Part shown: positions 31,576-44,200 of the stretch, one piece after another | How the letters are laid out: each line of letters starts with the position of its first letter | How positions within the stretch are numbered: the first letter of the stretch is position 1 | From: Coccinella septempunctata | Lineage: Eukaryota; Arthropoda; Insecta; Coleoptera; Coccinellidae | Reading direction: 5' to 3' | Assembly (NCBI RefSeq): GCF_907165205.1 | Contig: NC_058192.1 | Span: 992,001 to 1,056,000 of the forward strand | Length of the DNA stretch: 64,000 nt | The notes under the pieces: model-generated | Databases searched by the model: none | Told to the model about the DNA's origin: nothing | The model's input: the letters and a program-made list of their open reading frames with translations, nothing else | Program-made: the position numbers and the translations under genes

Positions 31576-33834
31576 TCATTATTAATTTTCTATGTGTATT
31601 CGGCATTAAGTTGAATAAATCCAAACAGCAACAAGAGGAACTTTAGTAGGTATGTCTTTGGGGCGATCGTCGATCAGTAAAGGGTGAGTAAGAGCCACGT
31701 GAAAACAATTTCGAATCGATCGCTCTGAAATTATTGCATCCGTCCCTAGGTCCATTTTTCAAAGGCCAATTGTTTCATCATAAATGAGGCCATATACTAT
31801 ATTAGGTATATAAAAGTTATTATTGTATCGATAAAAGGCCCGCGCAGTCCCCCATACTGACACTACGGGGGTCCAAGGGGTACAATTAACTTCGATACAA
31901 GCAATTAACGAACAGGTATTTCTTCAGTGGTTCGCCGGCGCCGCGGATCTTTCTTCTTCTTCTTGCCCGTTGGAAAATTGTGCGCTAAATTACCAAGATC
32001 TTGCCGCGAACAACAAGCGATTCTTCATTTGAAATAATGTTTTGATTATTCGACTCCAGGTGTGGACGATTTGTTCTTGCTGATCGTCGGCTCTCCTCTG
32101 CCTTAATTATACGTCATTATTCAATTTGGGTCGATTATTATTCGGAATTCGAGGATTTAATTGATTGAAATTGATGGAGATGAGGCGTATCGATGTCACG
32201 TTGAAATTGAACCTGATATCCGAAATCACTGAATCATATTTCGTATTAATTTCAAAGATATTGCCATAATCTGCTCATTCGAAGCATGATTCGATTCAAA
32301 CTTAAAAAAATTCACTTTTATAGTCACGGTACTAACAGACAAACGTTCAAGAATTCCATAGAAGATTGCTCTTGTTTCCCAGACACTCACAGTAGTTCTT
32401 TGATGTAATTCTGAAGGTACTAAAACGCCTTTGTTACAATTTTATAATTTTATTTAATTAAATGAATATTATTATACCTACCTCAAGTCATATCTTCGTA
32501 ATATATCGACCCACAGATGAACAACAATAATTCTTGTGCCACAATCTACATACACCTGCGAAATGATAAATTCTATATGTGAATAATCAAATTAACTATA
32601 TTACATACGGGTTATCAGAATATTCACGTTCAGGTAACAATTGCAAATTGTTAACTTCTATGCAGTTCTTGGTAATAAGTGAGGAATATGGAAAACACCT
32701 GGATAAAGCACTCATCGTGATGTAGGTATCGCAGTTTTAGCATTTTCAACCCTTTTTTCATAGTGGATTTACAGCTATTGAAATACATACCCAAGAGTTC
32801 TCAGTTGCTACCGAATCTATCTTAGCTAAGCGCTGTTTTTTTGGTAGCTCTGATAGATAGAATACCTCCAACCGTTACGATGTTTCACGTCCGTCAAAAA
32901 TATCATAACCATTCACAGCGAAACAATTACACTAATTCAAAATGCCATATTTATAAGTCGAAGAATGAAGAAAGCTAACTAACCCGCGTTCAGTAAGTGG
33001 ACTATTGATTCCATTTGGTGATTTGTTACAGGCGATTGTTGTTCTTTTCGGAATGGCCGAGGAGTTAATTTGTCCATTCGTCAAAAGCTTTGATTGCAAG
33101 CACGATGAAGGAGAGTTGAAGGTGTTATTCTATAAATAATAATGTACGTTGTAAGTATCGAAACCACCCAGAGAGTTCGAAATTCTTTTACGCTCGAGAT
33201 GTTTTGCAGATTCGTAATATTCAATTTCAATGTTAGTTGCAAAACCAGGAATTAAACTAAATGTACAAGATAAAAAAAGAACACGAATGTATCTGATTCA
33301 TACCCAGGTAACAAAAATTTTCACGGATATTCATCAGAAAGCCAAAAGAATGTGCATGCTTCATAGAGTTTGAACATATATTTCTTGAAAATTTCGAGAA
33401 CAATCTGAAAAAATACCCATTTCCAAAAGCCCTTTCCTGCTCCCTACTTTACTCTTTGAAGTTGCAGGATTCACAGAAATAACGAATTGAATTCGACTAA
33501 GAATTCTTCATCATCTTTTCTCTATACGATCTGTGATCTTCTCGGGTGTGACCAAGTTAATCTCATCTGTTTCTACAGGGGAACAAGAGACAATGATGTA
33601 AGTTAAATTGTTGTATTAAATCGTCAGTGTGACGGTTTTATTGAAAGCGATTTTATTATTGCTAAGGCGTTAAACGCCACACTGAGCATGGGATGTATCA
33701 TGCTGTTCAACACAGGTACTTTCAAACCGTGATTAAATCGCAATCATATATCGCAAGTATGCGACACATTATTTCCAGAACCCATTTCTATGAGGTGGCT
33801 CTCATAAAACAGGCCATGAGTGATATTTTCAGTG
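31576..33834. other. Intergenic spacer with a CpG-rich block
   Basis: The stretch 31640-32160 is the most CpG-rich non-coding block between aristaless and CDA1 (for example GCCGGCGCCGCGG near 31935) and could be regulatory. The rest is AT-rich with no recognised gene. A short 36-codon frame after a CAG near 33030 was not accepted as an exon. Confidence 0.35.
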
Positions 33835-33975
33835 CTAAACCTTTTTCCGGGTATTTGGCAGATGCCAATTGTCATTGTGCAATACCCCCAGGTATTGCGA
33901 ATAACTTTGGCAGGACGCAAACAGACGTAATCCAAGATTAGAGCCCTGTGGAGCTCCACACTTTTTATAATCTGT
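33835..33975 (-). mobile_element. Second degraded reverse-transcriptase fragment
   Basis: The minus strand reads DYKKCGAPQGSNLGLRLF, again the conserved PQGS-LG block of non-LTR reverse transcriptases, with an open frame of about 40 codons and no recognisable catalytic motif downstream. It differs from the fragment near 8.2 kb, so the two come from different elements or long-diverged copies. Confidence 0.55.
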
Positions 33976-35308
33976 ATCAGGAGCGACTCCTTCAAAAACA
34001 ACAAACCGGAGCCTGTCTTGGTAGCAAAGTGTTGTTCTTTTTTGGAATATTACGACAAAAACTCATCGAAAGAACATAAATGAGATAGAGACAGACAAGA
34101 GATAACAACAGATTTCGAATCTTATATATCTGACCGGATTTTAGGTGTTCAAGTAATTAACTGTGAACACCCTATATATCCTTCACACTTTTCATCTTTC
34201 AAACCTGTCAGTTACACGAAATGCCAAAAAGAAACAAAATGGCTGTAATGAGTTTCACCACCAGTATCAAAATGAGTAATTGAATAAATTCTGCGGCGGA
34301 GGTCTGACTAGATCTGACCTCTTATGTTAATATTAATTGAATGTGCCAATCACAATAATGAAAGGATGCATATTATTAACCTTAAACGAATCGTTTGATA
34401 AAATCCAATTACGTTCAGCTGCATATCTTCCTGGCTTCTGGCTCTGAGGGATAATTGAAATTGTTCCTGAGGTTTATACCGAATTCAATATATATCTCCT
34501 CTTCAGATCTAGAAAATTATCCATTGATGTTTCTATTGAAATACTGAATCCAAAATTGATATGAATTAGGTTCGAAAATATGTAAGTACTATACAGAGTG
34601 TGCATGAATATATAGCTTCAAAGTGGTGATTTCCTTTCAGCTCCTACTTATACAGCTCTCTGACGATGACTAAAAGGTGAAGAAATTAAGCGAGAATGCA
34701 ATCAAAAGAATTTACATAATTGCAAGAGGTAGACAAAGAATCATTTGTACCCCCAATAAAGTTCTGCCGCGTGATTCAAAATAAGCGACAATAACTTTTC
34801 TAGGAGTAGAATCAATTAATTCCACTTCTATTCTCAGCTGGAATCAGATAAAACATTCAAAATTTCATCTTCTGAAGATCTAAACCTAATTCAATTTTCA
34901 CCAATGGATATTTTCATCGTAAAAATTTATACGGAATCTTCCGAAACAATAAACAATATAATATAACGGCCGTAAACGTCAAATAGTCTCACATTTTACA
35001 GATATTGAAGTATAAACAAAATTAGAATCCCCGGTGTACGCAGCATGAGATCTTTCTTTGTCTCAAACCGAACAACTGGGACCAATATTTACGATTAATT
35101 CAATTTTGATGCCATAATCTGGAATGGACGCTTGGTCCTGCTCGAAAAATGGTATAAACTGACAAATTTGCATCCAAAATTATTCCTGAACAGGTTGTAC
35201 CGTGACAATATAAATGATTTTACTCAGTTTAATTTCGTACTGGATCATTATTTTGAGTTGGAGAATGCTGGAAATACTTTCCAAAAGAAGCCATTGGATA
35301 TTATGGTA
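33976..35308. other. Intergenic spacer, no gene seen
   Basis: AT-rich; no coding exon, RNA gene or repeat recognised. Confidence 0.45.
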
Positions 35309-35480
35309 TACAGGGTGATTCTTCGACTCGTACGAATATTTTAACAGTAGATTCTTGAGGTAAAAAGAAAATTTTTCCTTTACCATTTTTTCCGAATCTT
35401 AAAATGGCTATATCGTTTTATCAGGACCGAATCCCAAAAAATGTTATAAGAAGAAAGTGTTTGTACGAGTGTTGAATCAC
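35309..35480 (+). mobile_element. Internally deleted derivative of the TACAGGGTGA MITE
   Basis: Begins TACAGGGTGATTCTTCGACT with TA before it and resembles both arms of the 25242-25935 element: the left 80 bases match one arm, and the right part, read in reverse, matches the other arm through ACATTTTTTGGGATTCGGTC. The centre is missing and the extreme right end (CCCTGTA) has decayed, leaving about 172 bases. Confidence 0.7.
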
Positions 35481-38400
35481 TATGGGAATAAAAAAACAAG
35501 CAACCTGTACCTCAAATTGCCCTTGCTTAACATCCAGTTTCATAATCAAATTATACCTTTTAGCGTAAAGCTTCCTTCAGTGTCATTTTTAGCAGGACTA
35601 GAGGTAGCTTTAAAATTGAAGATTATGAAACTGGTTATTCATCATAAACATGATCATATTCATAATAAACTTTCCAAAACCTGCTGTTTTTCAATGTCAG
35701 AACAGGACGCCCATGTTCAATCTGATGAAAATGCATAGATTCAACCATTCTTCAGTCTCAATTGAGGCTCATCTCGATGGAGCATAATAGCCTCACAAAT
35801 AAGTGAATAATACCATCTCATTACCCATCACCGAACAGCTATAATTAATGACATTTGAAGACAAAAATATCCGTTTCTCGGGTGTTACGGGCGTCTTGTA
35901 AAGACCACATCAGCTTGATTTACGAGCTGTCTGCGAGTCTATATTTCAGAGGCAGGGGAGTAACAGAAGCTTCTCTTTTTTTCGAATGGAAACAACAAAT
36001 CTAATAATTTAAATATGTTAATGGCATGAACGGGATTCTATAACTGTCCCTCATGTGCGAAGAATGATTTTGACAATTTAAAGGTTTTTCAGAGGACAAT
36101 TCAGGATTTATGTCTTTTTAATTGAACATAACTCATCGTCAAACACGAGTCCGAACAAAGTTGCAGCAGAAAGCCCGAGGTCTTAGTTGATCGTTAGCAA
36201 ATCGACCCAATCTAGACCGGCGAACAATATGCAGCAATAAAAATATAACAAAGTTAACTCTAGACATACCATAACTCATTTAAAAGCAATAAAAACGCCA
36301 AATAAAGTAAACAAAGCCGCCAACCGATGATTTACAACCGTTCATTTCATTTTTTATTTATCACTGCCTTATAAATTGTCGGTTTGTTATATTCACTTTG
36401 AAAAAATTACGGGGTTTAATTGGTTATCCGACTAATTGGAAATCGGTCGAGTTATCTGACATATCCACCTACGTTGGGATTGATTCATTCGATTGTACGC
36501 CTTGAAAACTTAAATCGGACATCGTTATCTAATTTATTCTATTATAAAATGGGGAATATGAAAATTGAATAGGAAGTTCGTTAGTGGATCGAGAAATTAA
36601 ACCAACGCGGTCTGTTGAATTGAAAAAGTTGCTTTGGATGATGAAATTCTTGAGTATTGACCACAGCAACAGATTATTGTCCAAAAGGGTACGAAGTTTT
36701 TTTTCCACAACTCGTGGAATTTCTTTCATGAGATGTAATAATTTTTGTTGTACCGTAATATACAGGGTTTAAATGAATTGCTAACAACCTACCTCTCCCC
36801 GACCATCTCTTCATCCGTGGACGAGTTTTATTCATTCGTTTTTGGAATTTTGATACGAAACCTCTGAGAATTTCTGGGGATCCTTGAAATTTTCGATCAA
36901 GTTCAATTCCAACAGTTCAATATTGAGGAGAATGAACCAAAATCTAGCATTCCATTGTGGAATCTTTCATCCGCCACCCATGAACCTCTTGGCTGATTTA
37001 TTAAAAAAAAGTCTTCAGCGATAGGGATCATGACCCCATTACAATGGAGCATCTTCTGCTGGTATGCGGCCAGCAAGTGAAAATAATTATCACCATCCAC
37101 AATTTGCGGAAAAATGCTGCCCTAATGGTCCGCTTATTTGGCATTTATGACTTTTAATAACGAAGAACATTGGCGCAATCACTCCGCTGAAATTAAGTCG
37201 GAAAATTGACAGATATAAGTGGCTTTAATAATGTAATGATGGTGTCGGTGAGGCATAATGAGTATTGGTCTCATAATTAGGGGAATGGGCCAATTTTGCG
37301 AACATGTGTAATCTCCCCGATACGTCCAAGCAACGTTTGCAAAGCGCCTCTTTCTTGTCAGTAGCGCCTCTTTCTTATTTTCTAAATTACCATCACGATT
37401 ATCATTATATTAGATTATGCGAGACGGGCATCAATGAGAATGTTATTTCGCTTGCATTATGGATTTTTTGCAAATTGCGCAAATTGACACGGTGCGGTAA
37501 TGAAGTCTAATGAAAAATTGAATATTGAATAGTTGTTATAATACCAGTTTATGGAAAATCATGTGAAGGTTTACATGTCATTTCACAAGGAAAAATACCT
37601 GATTTCGAATGAATTATGAGCTTTCTACAGATTCCACAATAAATAAAGGCTCGTTTCCACTCGGTTGAAGGAGAGTTGTCTAAGGTTTTAATATTATTGA
37701 TAGAGGATAATGATATTTTTTCACCTGAACCTCTTCCTTCCATTTACTGGTGTCAAATGAATTTTCAGTTGTTGATGTGAAATTTACGATTGAACAGGGT
37801 TTAAATGAATAGTTTCGAGGATTTAAGGAACCATTTCTTGTTAAAAAATAGTAGATAGAAATGAAATTGAGCTATGGAAGCGAAAAATCCATAAAAAAAT
37901 TGTTGTGTGAGCAAGAGGTAGAAAAAGCCACCCCTGAAATTTGTTTCGCAAGGTTTTTCCTTGTTCATATTATACCATTGAAAAATAAATTTTTTATAGC
38001 TCAGTTTATTTCGAATGAATAAGGTTTCTTGTAATTTCATTCTTGAAATAACGGTTTTTGAGGAAAAATTTAAATTATGAACATATACGTAGCGTGATAT
38101 CCGGTATAAGATTTCATATTGGGTTTTAGCATTCTTGAATATCGAAGGCATAACGTTACAAGTTAAGCATAGTAAAATGGCGGCCGTGTTCTCCATCGCC
38201 AGTAGAAAATTAACGATATCGACATAATGACTTTCTTCCCGACCAACCATGCAGAACAACCGGAGAAATATTCATCATTAGCCACCATTCTGAAGTGTAA
38301 GTACCGGCGAAGCTGTCAGTTATTTCGGATTTTTGAGAATGTCCGTGGCGACTGGCAAAAGTAATAGACTCTTCATATACATAATTAATTTAATTACGAA

Positions 38401-40443
38401 TAATTATAAGCGCAAAGTGTAATTTCCATTTGTTTTTGCAATGCCCGGTATATGACAGGTACGAGCTCAACTTAATTTCATGAATTTGTTTTTACCGTTA
38501 CGTTGTGAAATGGGCATTTCCTGGAACACTTGACCGGTTTCGTACCTTGCAATCAGGGAAAATCGTTCATTTACGGTCCAGTTGATTATATCGATATCGT
38601 TCACAACAGCTTTGTCGTTAATGGCGTCAATAAGTTTCCAGTAGGTACCTACCTACTTCTGACCAACCAGTTTTGATACCCTCTGAACCCTTAAAATTGT
38701 CGTTTGAAAAAAGAAAAGAAAATTATTCAAACTTTGGGTCAATGCATGGTCCTGCGTGGAAATTAGGAATCAGACTAATCAGAGAGCCTTTTCATTTCTG
38801 ATAAAAATCATCGCCATCAGTAGGTAGACCTTTCCAATGACGAAATTACAACTAAGATCGAGAAAATGACTCTTGAAAGGTTTTTCTAAGGTTTAGTGTT
38901 GCGAAATAATAGATTAGGAGAATAAATACTCGATGAAAAGTCAATTGATGAGCCAGAGCAGAGTCATTGAGCCAATAGATGGAAAATAGTGAAAATGTAG
39001 TAAATCTCTGGCTGAAAGCCTTGATTTCAAGTTATAAGCGCTATCCCATGTCTTAACCAAGAATTAAGAGCAATAATTAGTGATACAGGATCACAATACA
39101 GACCCTCTCATCTGTGGAACCTTCATGCAAAAGTGACATCTGTAGAAAACACTTCGAAACATAAGAGAATAGATATCTGTCAAATGGAAAAGCCACCTAT
39201 GGGCATTCTGGAGATACGAACATATCCTCGATAAGAAATCTGTCAGTTTAAATAGAAGTTAACGACTTAGTCGATAGATGTCACTTTGATTTTTGCACTG
39301 CCATCTATTAGCGACCTGACAAAATTCAAATCTTCTCTGAAAGTTAACATCTATAAAAATTTTCAGTTTGGAATTTTGATACTAGACATCTCTAGGATTC
39401 ACAACCATATTCTTGAACAACTGATGCTTGTGTTCAGAGGATATTCAGTTCCGTATGAAAGAAATTTGATGAATGAGCTACCCTGCAATGTCCTTGCAAA
39501 AACAAATGACCATTATTTCGAACATTATCAATATTATGTGAGTAAATCAGAAATTGAATAATCTGAGGTTTACTAGGATGAATTCAGTTTAACTTCACCC
39601 ACCCTTTACTTCAAGTACCTACGTATACTATAATTTTCTAAAATCCAAAATTAGTCAGGTGAACCACTACTAAAGTCTTGGAAATTTCTAAATAATCCTT
39701 GATTTCTCGATCTAGAAAATACTATGAGATTTTACTCATATTTTTCCATATTTTCTATTCAATAAATATGTATATGTAAATCTGCTTGACTTAATGAGAA
39801 TTCGAGGAGGTACTTGGTTACTGAAATCTATAAGGTTTATCTGGTATAAAACGAATTCATAGCTCATGATGCACATAAAATTCGAAAGGTTCCATTTAAT
39901 GCATTCGCGTATAGCAGACGAAATGAGCAATTTGCATCATACTTAGCATTATGAGGCGTTTTTCTGCACACATATCATCAGAACCTTCAATTCACATCCA
40001 AGCGCAAGATTTTATGACTTTTCCTTTTTTATTCGCTTTCGACCTTTGCATTCTATTAGGTAATGACTATATAATAAAATATCATGATCCATCCAAAATG
40101 TGAAGAAGATTCTAGCATCGGATCAATGAACTATTCAATGAGGCAGCTCACGTAAATGTACACAAGAATTGAAAGTTAACTGTTCAATTCTCTTCTACCT
40201 GAGCATTATTTGTATGTTTGGAGCGCATTCAGCGATTTATTTTCACAGGAGAAATATGATCTGGAATGACTTTCATTCACTTGGTTGTCATTATCATGGT
40301 TCAAATTAAGTTATAGTGGATACAAAAATGAAAAATTTCACAAAGAAAAATTTTGAATCAACTTCTTTAATTTAGAACGTAAGGTGATTCGAAGAAAAAG
40401 AAAAATCCTGAATTGCAGAAATGCTTTCTTCCACGAAGTTACT
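35481..40443. other. Intergenic spacer, no gene seen
   Basis: About 5 kb without a recognised gene. ACAGGGTTTAAATGAAT occurs near 36769 and again near 37796, indicating two ends of a dispersed repeat. The 152-codon minus-strand frame at 37801-38259 shows no domain and is treated as chance in AT-rich DNA. Confidence 0.45.
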
Positions 40444-40571
40444 AAGAAATTCAGGTATAAGTAGTAACTAAAGGGACATCCAAAAAGAGCAGCTCAGCTG
40501 ATGCTTGAAGAAATTCAGGTATAAGTAGTAACTAGAGGGACATCCAAAAGGAGCAGCTCAGCTGATGCTTG
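40444..40571 (+). repeat. 64 bp tandem duplication
   Basis: Two adjacent copies of a 64 bp unit beginning AAGAAATTCAGGTATAAGTA (40444-40507 and 40508-40571). They differ at only two bases, so the duplication is recent. Confidence 0.95.
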
Positions 40572-41128
40572 AGTTGCAGCTTTTCGTTACTTTTACTAGT
40601 TTTACTTTGCCGATAGTCTTATGGAAAAATGAGAAAATATATATTGATTCTATGAGCAGAAAAATTGTTTCTTTGTGTGAAATAATTTATTGTCTAAAGT
40701 GAACATTCATCAATAGGTTTTTTTTATCATAGTACCTATCCTCATTTTTGTAAGCTACCATCAATAAAATAGATGAAGAGTTTTTTCTTAGATTTCCAAA
40801 GTAGAACAAGTGAATTATTTTTAGCTAAAAAATTCAACCTCTTCACTGAAAACATTTCCTAGTTGAAACATGCTATGAAGGCCTATTTCTGCATGTTTAA
40901 AAAGCGCTATTTGAGTGCTATTTCCCCCTGCAATTTTCCGCCAAAGAATCCAGAGGTAAAGAAAGAAAATTTATTGTTGGAACATCTCGAGCATCAGCTA
41001 TAGGCTGATCTGCCATCAACCCTCAGCATATTAGCCTAGAAAATTCCAAGTCTTCCAAGAAAACCATGTAGATTTGCAGGGAATTGCCAATACTTCTTGA
41101 GCTCTAGCAGGAGTGACGTCGACCAATG
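40572..41128. other. Upstream flank of CDA1
   Basis: No gene recognised. The last 300 bases lead into the CDA1 core promoter and probably contain its proximal control elements, none of which can be named. Confidence 0.4.
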
Positions 41129-41195
41129 GTGGTCGCAGAAGTAGGCCGAGTATAAAAACAGAAGGCGCCGCTGCGGATGACCTGACTAGTTGTTT
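41129..41195 (+). promoter_or_regulatory. CDA1: CDA1 core promoter
   Basis: TATAAAAA at 41151-41158 lies 66 bases before the start codon, so transcription should begin near 41180-41195, leaving a leader of 30-45 bases. CCAAT occurs at 41123-41127, and TGGTCGCAGAAG lies just upstream of the TATA box. A similar TGGTCGCGAAG precedes the CDA2 TATA box. Confidence 0.7.
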
Positions 41196-41223
41196 CAGCA
41201 GTGTGGTGTTTAGTTTGTTACCG

Positions 41224-41278
41224 ATGGCGTGCTTTAACAGTGCGTTACTCACTTTCTTTGCGTGTTGTGTCATTGGCG
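41224..41278 (+). CDS. CDA1: CDA1 exon 1 (signal peptide)
   Basis: Encodes residues 1-18 plus one base. ATG at 41224 is the first ATG after the predicted cap site and opens a hydrophobic leader. The donor is GCG|GTAAGT. Confidence 0.92.
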
Positions 41279-44200
41279 GTAAGTACCATCATCAGACTCT
41301 TAGATTAGAAAGAGATGAGCAGTTTGGTCACGAAATCTTCGTCCTCCTGCGGAAATGAAATCGAAAGTGTATAGGTATACAAATGGTGTCTCATGTAAAT
41401 TAAGCTATTTCGGACCACGCAAACTTGAATCCTGATGGTAAACGGTTTTTCCAAATATTTGATGCACTAAAGACAAGCTAAGCTCAATCTATTCAGATCG
41501 AGGATATCTTGATAAAGTAAAGTTTTGCAAAAGCCCTATTTCACCCTCAACCTCGTAGAAAAATCACAGCATCTTCAGTGCTCTCGCGTCCTTGGTTTCT
41601 ACGACCTTATATGCAAGTGCGTTCGAGGATTCAGCAAGGTTTTATCAGGATTCACAAATCAAGGATAACAGGTTCCTTTCTCCATGACAAAAGGTACCTC
41701 GATGGCGTAGGTGTGCTCGAGAATGACATTATGGCATGAAATTCCACAGCTTTTTTCTGATGGAAAAAAATATGATTGAGTATCTGTGATGACTATCATC
41801 TTCTGGGAAAACTGGAATGATTCTCTACGACCTTCAGCTGCAACTTCCTGGAGCGATGAAGATTATGCAAATATGACATTGAGGAACAAGAACACTAACT
41901 TCTTCTGCCGATCTTATCGATACATTTCATCTTTATTACTTAGATGTAGCATACAATGATTTTCAAAATGTCAAATTTCAACCCTCATGTAGAAACATAT
42001 GCTCGGCTTTTTCGATATAATTTAGAAGGTTTGATACGAAATAGGATTTAATATAAACATTCTCGACGAAGCAGATTGAGACAAGGGTTATAAGAAAACT
42101 GATTTTCCAGCAACATTGGATGTAGCTCATCCCACATCACGTGAGAAATTTCGCAATATGCTATACCTATAGTAGTATCATTCGGTTACTTCGTATATCT
42201 ACTAATATTAAGTTATGTCACTCCCGTGAGATTTACTCTAAGCTTTGAAAGAATGTGTCCCCGAAAAGCAATTCTTCAGTATGGATTAAAATAAGATTGT
42301 TACATAATAATATTGACTATTAATTAATGATGTATGTAGTAATGAGTAATGACGTAATTCTGGTTGTGTAAAGGTGAGGGTGTTAAAGGAATTTTTCTCG
42401 GAGCCTCTCAAAAATTCTGTATTGAACCTGTTGAACTGTATTCAATCTTTTTGATGCATCACACCAATAGTTCCTGCTATGCTGCTTCGTTTCTTTTCTT
42501 CGAGAAATTTGGCATATTTTGAAAGATCGATAATTCAGTCAAATCTCGAATGCAACAACCTTCAAATTTTCCCAATATTCAATAAAAATGCCAATGTTTC
42601 TACAATTAACCTTTCAAGTTGGGAATTTCTTTTAACTCAGCCGCATAATCTGAATTATAAAGAAGGCTCCATATGTAGACTTGCTCGAATTCACGTTTGC
42701 AATGAATTCATTCCAGATAGAAAGCTGAGGATATTGAATCCGGTAAAGTTTCGTAATTAACGCAAGTATAAAAGTACCAAATAAGAATGATATACTGTTA
42801 CTTTGTCATTGAAAATCCATTATGAGAAAACGGTTTCTGACATTCCATGTATATCTAAATAGATTCTTGTGTTTATGCAATTGGTCAATGAAATCATTCG
42901 ATTCATTCAACGAATCTGGATCATTTCTCTACGTTCACAACAATATCTGCTTGTTGCGAATCAAAACCTGAAGTTATTTTCAATGCATGCTGTGTTAACA
43001 GCATACTAACTGAAGAAGAAAATACATCAACATTTTTTGTTTGAATATTGAATAGTACATAAATTTCTTCAGCTGGATGTGATTACCTTGGCTTATAAAA
43101 AATATTTTCACTATAAAAGTTCACATTGTTGAGAATTGCCACTTGACATTTCACACATTATTTAAATTTCAATACAAGGTAATAACCTATGATAATAGTG
43201 TTCGTCTATCGATTTGATCTTTAGTAGCTAATGCGTGTGATATAACTTGTTTTATCTTCGACTATCCCATCTTACAAACTTGAATATATCAAATATCATC
43301 TCTTAATGCCAAGATACTTGCACAAATGATCTTGTAAAACTGCTCATGCAGGGAAATTTATGACTAGAATCAATATAATACTACTTTCAATAATGAAGCA
43401 ATAAAAAATTCTGTGAAGTGTTGACGTAGAATATATAGATATTGCTAAAGGATCTTAGACACTCTTAGAATTATCGTAAAATTTTCACAATAGTCTATTC
43501 AATTGAGTATTTTGTGAAACACGAGGATATCTCCTTATTGAAACAGAAAGAAATGATCCAATCGATAATTCCAATTTTTACTTCATCAATTTCGTTACGG
43601 AATCATTGGAAACAAGCGAAAGTTTCGAAGAGAAAAATTATTCAATAATGGATATACTGTCGGAGACTCCAAATCCACAAACGTCTCGACAGATTATTAT
43701 ATAAATGTGTTTGAGGACCTAAAGAAATTTAGCTTAAGGTGATCGTACTGTACATTAGTGTGAAAGTCGATAGCCTCCTGCGATTCTACAAAGAAACAGG
43801 TGTCTATTTATAAACTCGTGAATAACAGATATTATCCTTAATTGAAAACGGAGAATTATTCAATTTGTTCGCTAATAGATAGGTATGGAACCTGGAAATG
43901 TCTCAGCTTTTGTGTTCTGCTATAGAATTACAGATGAAGAAAGCTCAGTTGCTAACTTCCGTGAGGTTTTTACAAAAAGGATTTATTAAATAGCATCAGA
44001 ACAACAGTAATTCTCTGGATAATGAATTTTGGCTTCCTCAATTGGCTCACTTTCAAATATTCTTTGAGATCAAGTGATAATATTCTCGAGTAATATCTAG
44101 ATTTAGTGGTACATAGTCTTCAAATCCATTCTTTCCAAATTCCAACAAAGTTCACATCAGATGGCAATATCAGAAGAAATATGAAACCAAACATTACCAA

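Noticed and set aside
33030..33140. Possible small exon after TTTGTTACAG, 36 codons to a stop
   Set aside because: No partner exon in matching phase and no recognisable peptide.
37801..38259. 152-codon minus-strand frame with hydrophobic stretches
   Set aside because: No recognisable domain, no splice or promoter context, and a frame this long is not surprising among thousands of frames in 64 kb.
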